Part shown: piece after piece, positions 7,039 to 9,522 of the stretch
Layout: every line of letters starts with the position of its first letter
Position numbering within the stretch: position 1 is the first letter of the stretch
Origin: Aestuariivirga sp.
GTDB lineage: Bacteria > Pseudomonadota > Alphaproteobacteria > Rhizobiales > Aestuariivirgaceae
Reading direction: 5' to 3'
Assembly: GCA_020252385.1 (NCBI GenBank)
Contig: JADCDC010000224.1
Location: 1 to 9,522 of the forward strand
Length of the DNA: 9,522 nucleotides
Translations under genes and position numbers: made by a program
The notes under the pieces: model-generated
Database searches by the model: none
Seen by the model: the letters and a program-made list of their open reading frames with translations, nothing else
Told to the model about the DNA's origin: nothing

Positions 7039-7074
7039 GCTCCGCGGTCTCTCCGCCGTCGGTTTCTCAACGGC

Positions 7075-7974
7075 TCAGTCCGTCAGCGCATCGGCGGGCT
7101 TTCCCGTATCCTTGGCGCCGCAGGTGACGGTCACGGGAAGCCACTGGGCGGCAAGCTCCTGGCCCTTCACGCTGATCTTGTAGGAGCGCTCGATCGAGCT
7201 GGTGGTGGTGTATTCCTTGAACCAGCGCTTGGCGAAGCCGCCCTTGACCTCTCCCACCTCAACAGAGGCGTTCTGCTTCAGTCCGTCATGGCGGTGGAGC
7301 GTGAAGTTCACCTTGCCCGGCTTGTTGGTGTGGAACTCGGCGACGAGGCGGAAGGGCTTGCCGCAGAGGGGCTTCGCCGGGCTGGTGTAGAGCTTGAGCT
7401 CGGTGACCTTCAGCGGCTCGCTCGGCACGCGCTTGGGCAGTGGCGCGCAGGACACGGTCATCGGCATGGTGACGAGCTTGGTGGTGCGGAGTGTCCCGGT
7501 GCCGCCGACCTCGGGCAATGTCTTGCTGTCATGATAGCTGCGGATGAAGGTGAAGGTGGCGGAGAGATTGCCGATCACCTTCTTGCTCGTGGCGTTGCGG
7601 GCGCAGTAATCCGCATATTGGGCCGAGTAGGCCGAGAGGAAGGAGGCTGGGAAGGTGATGCTGTCAGAATGCGTGAAGCTGCGCTTCTTCCACGGCATCA
7701 TGCCGGTCAGCGCCTTGCCGCCCTTGCCGTTGGGAACGAGCGATATCTCGGGAGACCAGTCATAACCCCGGTCGAGCGAGCCGCTGGCGCGGAAGGCGGT
7801 GGTGATGGGCTTCCTGTCCCACACGAACTTCCCGTCCTTGTAGTCGAAATGCATCGCGGGCTTCGCGAACTGGTTGGTGACGATGTCGAAGTCGAGGCTG
7901 GCCGCATGGGCCGGCGCGGCGGTGATCGTCACGAAGGCGGCGGCGGCGGCAATCGGTGCAAGGGCTCTGAACAT
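7075..7974 (-). CDS. Secreted protein of unknown function with four cysteines
   Basis: I do not recognise this gene. The product is 299 residues. The ATG at 7974 has AGGAG 6 nt upstream. Residues 1-24 are a clear signal peptide (Ala-rich core, APAHA before ASLDFD), so the protein should be periplasmic or secreted. There is no further hydrophobic segment, which argues against a membrane protein. The mature part is rich in Thr, Lys and aromatics with short alternating stretches, suggesting a beta-rich fold. Residues 187-288 look like a separate beta-sandwich-like unit (KVTELKLYTSPAKPLCGKPF to LPVTVTCG). Four Cys (124, 176, 204, 285) could form two disulfides, with Cys204 and Cys285 bracketing the C-terminal unit. 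The gene is convergent with galU and divergent from kdsD, so it is probably transcribed alone. No function is assigned. Confidence 0.85.
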   Translation of the reverse strand: MFRALAPIAAAAAFVTITAAPAHAASLDFDIVTNQFAKPAMHFDYKDGKFVWDRKPITTAFRASGSLDRGYDWSPEISLVPNGKGGKALTGMMPWKKRSFTHSDSITFPASFLSAYSAQYADYCARNATSKKVIGNLSATFTFIRSYHDSKTLPEVGGTGTLRTTKLVTMPMTVSCAPLPKRVPSEPLKVTELKLYTSPAKPLCGKPFRLVAEFHTNKPGKVNFTLHRHDGLKQNASVEVGEVKGGFAKRWFKEYTTTSSIERSYKISVKGQELAAQWLPVTVTCGAKDTGKPADALTD

Positions 7975-8090
7975 TCATGTCTCCTGTTGGGCTGGGGCAG
8001 GAACGCCCCTTGGGTGAGGTGGAGAAAAGCCGGAAATGCCGCGGCTTACTGTGACGCCGGGCACAGGACATGGGAGAAGGCGTCCCGAAT

Positions 8091-8119
8091 TTGCCACGTG
8101 GCCGCGATTGGACTAGAAC
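8091..8119 (+). promoter_or_regulatory. Predicted kdsD promoter, giving a leaderless mRNA
   Basis: -35 TTGCCA (8091-8096, 5 of 6 consensus), a 17-bp spacer, and -10 TAGAAC (8114-8119, 4 of 6). The expected start of transcription, 6-7 nt past the -10, is 8125-8126, the A of the kdsD ATG. This agrees with the lack of any purine-rich ribosome site before that ATG. Confidence 0.5.
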
Positions 8120-8125
8120 CCCGCC

Positions 8126-9130
8126 ATGCAGAACAACCCGCTTCTCAATCCCGTTCCCCTCGGCGCGCAGTGGCGCGCCTCCGCCCGCCGGGCACTCGTG
8201 ACCGAGACCGAGGGCATGCAGCAGCGGATCGAGGCGCTGGACGGGCCCGTGGGCGATGCCTTCGCCAAGTCCGTGCAGGTGATCCGCAGCGCCAAGGGCC
8301 GTGTCGTCATGACGGGCATGGGCAAGAGCGGCCACATCGCCCGCAAGATCGCGGCGACGCTGGCCTCCACCGGCACGCCGGCAAGCTTCGTTCACCCAGC
8401 GGAGGCAAGCCACGGCGACCTCGGCATGATCACCTCTGACGACGTGGTGGTGATGATCTCGAACTCGGGCGAGTCGCCGGAGCTGCGCGACATCCTGATC
8501 TATTCGCGCCGCTTCGCGGTGCCGCTCATCGCCATCACCGCCGCACCGGCGAGCACGCTCGGCAAGGAGGCCGACATCGTGCTGCCGCTGCCGCGCGCCA
8601 GGGAGGCCTGCCCCAACGGCCTCGCACCCACCACCTCGACACTGCTGCAGCTGGCGCTGGGCGATGCGCTGGCGATGGCGCTGCTCGAGGACAAGGGCTT
8701 CAGCGCGCATGACTTCCGCAAGTTCCACCCCGGCGGCAAGCTCGGCGCGCAGCTGAAGCATGTGCGCGACATCATGCACCCGCGCGAGGAACTGCCGCTC
8801 GGGCCCGAAACGATGCCGATGTCGGACGTGCTGATCGTGATGACCAGGCGCAGCTATGGCTGCTTCGGCGTCGTCGACGCGGAGGGCCGCCTCGCCGGCA
8901 TCGTGACCGACGGCGACCTTCGCCGCAACATGACGCCCGACCTCCTGAACCGCCCCGCGGGAAACGTGATGACGCGCGCGCCGAAAACCATCGATCCTTC
9001 GGCACTCGCCTCCGAGGCGCTGGCACAGCTCAACGATATGAAGATCACCAGCCTGTTCGTGATCGACGGCGAGCAGCGGCCGGTGGGGCTCGTCCACATC
9101 CACGACCTGCTGCGGATCGGCTTGGTCTGA
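8126..9130 (+). CDS. kdsD: Arabinose-5-phosphate isomerase (KdsD/KpsF/GutQ family)
   Basis: Converts D-ribulose 5-phosphate to D-arabinose 5-phosphate, the first step of Kdo synthesis for LPS inner core. The protein is 334 residues, close to the usual length. The SIS domain spans about residues 40-205: TGMGKSGHIARKIA (63-76), HPAEASHGDLG (90-100), ISNSGESPEL (111-120). Four residues match the E. coli KdsD active-site set (Lys59, Glu111, Glu152, His193) with a constant offset of 8: Lys67, Glu119, Glu160 and His201. Two CBS domains follow, at about residues 209-268 (VRDIMHPREELP, GIVTDGDLRR) and 277-333 (AGNVMTRAPKTI, HIHDLLR). The ATG at 8126 lacks a Shine-Dalgarno sequence but fits a leaderless start. 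Its neighbours include galU and galE, in keeping with envelope sugar supply. It could be named kpsF or gutQ, since the family is not separable by eye. Confidence 0.95.
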   Translation: MQNNPLLNPVPLGAQWRASARRALVTETEGMQQRIEALDGPVGDAFAKSVQVIRSAKGRVVMTGMGKSGHIARKIAATLASTGTPASFVHPAEASHGDLGMITSDDVVVMISNSGESPELRDILIYSRRFAVPLIAITAAPASTLGKEADIVLPLPRAREACPNGLAPTTSTLLQLALGDALAMALLEDKGFSAHDFRKFHPGGKLGAQLKHVRDIMHPREELPLGPETMPMSDVLIVMTRRSYGCFGVVDAEGRLAGIVTDGDLRRNMTPDLLNRPAGNVMTRAPKTIDPSALASEALAQLNDMKITSLFVIDGEQRPVGLVHIHDLLRIGLV

Positions 9131-9160
9131 GGATCGCGGTTATCTTGAGCGCCACATGAC

Positions 9161-9244
9161 CGTCATCCCAGCGAAGGCTGGGATCCAGCTTTCTTCCAGG
9201 CGGTGGCTGCCCAAAGCTGGACCCCAGCCTTCGCTGGGGTGACG
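9161..9244. repeat. REP-like intergenic inverted repeat with 32-nt arms
   Basis: The arms at 9161-9192 and 9213-9244 are reverse complements at 30 of 32 positions and enclose a 20-nt loop. Each arm also contains its own small palindrome CCCAGC-GAAG-GCTGGG. The core resembles a palindromic element I recall as common between genes in alphaproteobacterial genomes. It lies between the convergent ends of kdsD and the NfeD gene, where it could also end transcription from both sides. Confidence 0.8.
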
Positions 9245-9261
9245 GCAATAAAGGGGTTCCT

Positions 9262-9522
9262 TCACAGCCTCTCGACCATCAGGCCCATGTTCCGGACCGC
9301 CGTCACCTTCACGCGCGTGCCGGCAGGAAGGTCCTCGCCCTCGATCTCCCACACCGTGTCCTCGATCGCGAGCTTGCCGCGGCCGTCGACGATTGGCTCC
9401 TTCAGGGTGAAGGTGCGGCCGACATAACCGAGCTGGCGGCGGTTGAGATAGGGATTGTCCTGCGGCACCATGGCCCGGCCCTTGTAGACGCGCCGGCCGT
9501 CGACGCCGGCGACAGCCGCGGG
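9262..9522 (-). CDS. NfeD-family protein, C-terminal OB-fold part (5' end beyond window)
   Basis: Only the last 86 codons are present, and the frame is open to base 9522, so the start lies outside. An internal ATG at 9471 is not the real start because coding similarity continues upstream of it (AAVAGVDGRRVYKGRA). The visible part reads LNRRQLGYVGRTFTLKEPIVDGRGKL, then DTVWEIEGEDLPAGTRVKV and VRNMGLMVERL. This matches the small OB-fold domain at the C-terminus of NfeD proteins (formerly DUF107), with the conserved Gly-Arg-Gly turn and the DLPAGT strand turn. In this family the N-terminal part is a membrane anchor and the partner is usually a stomatin/SPFH protein or NfeD-type protease, expected upstream of this gene and outside the window. 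It ends 18 bp from the REP-like repeat. Confidence 0.8.
   Translation of the reverse strand, partial: PAAVAGVDGRRVYKGRAMVPQDNPYLNRRQLGYVGRTFTLKEPIVDGRGKLAIEDTVWEIEGEDLPAGTRVKVTAVRNMGLMVERL

Noticed and set aside
7760..9103. 447-codon minus-strand open frame opposite kdsD and into the secreted-protein gene
   Set aside because: It overlaps two supported genes and a divergent promoter region, and its translation is rich in His and Arg with no recognisable motif.

Overview
The window reads as a stretch of a high-GC alphaproteobacterial chromosome, most likely from the Rhizobiales/Hyphomicrobiales or a close relative. The grounds are the small Omp25/Omp31-like outer-membrane barrels, a lytic transglycosylase coupled to a DUF459 protein, and an alphaproteobacterial-looking gene style. 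This placement is by inference; there is no rRNA or other marker gene here.

Left third (1-2733): three tandem paralogous genes on the minus strand for small secreted outer-membrane beta-barrel proteins. The first is cut by the window edge. Each copy carries its own promoter (TTGACY, 17-bp spacer, CATRNT-like -10). Each also has an inverted repeat GTTGC-N6-GCAAC at a fixed distance upstream. The two complete copies are followed by the same 26-nt terminator hairpin. The proteins are nearly identical in their predicted strands but differ strongly in two predicted surface loops. This is the most interesting part of the window.

Middle (2734-6040), all minus strand: galE (UDP-glucose 4-epimerase), an MltB-type lytic murein transglycosylase, and a DUF459/SGNH-fold protein whose start codon overlaps the transglycosylase stop (ATGA). 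The SGNH protein appears to have lost both its catalytic Ser and its catalytic His.

Right third (6145-9522): galU (plus) diverges from galE. A secreted four-cysteine protein of unknown function (minus) lies convergent to galU. It diverges from kdsD/kpsF (plus), arabinose-5-phosphate isomerase, which appears to be expressed from a leaderless transcript. A REP-like inverted repeat with 32-nt arms follows, and then the 3' end of an NfeD-family gene (minus) at the window edge.

Functionally, almost everything here serves the cell envelope: UDP-glucose/UDP-galactose supply (GalU, GalE), Kdo supply for LPS (KdsD), peptidoglycan turnover (MltB-like), outer-membrane barrels, and a membrane-associated NfeD protein. 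No gene-free stretch exceeds about 260 bases. I saw no RNA genes, CRISPR arrays, insertion sequences or phage genes.
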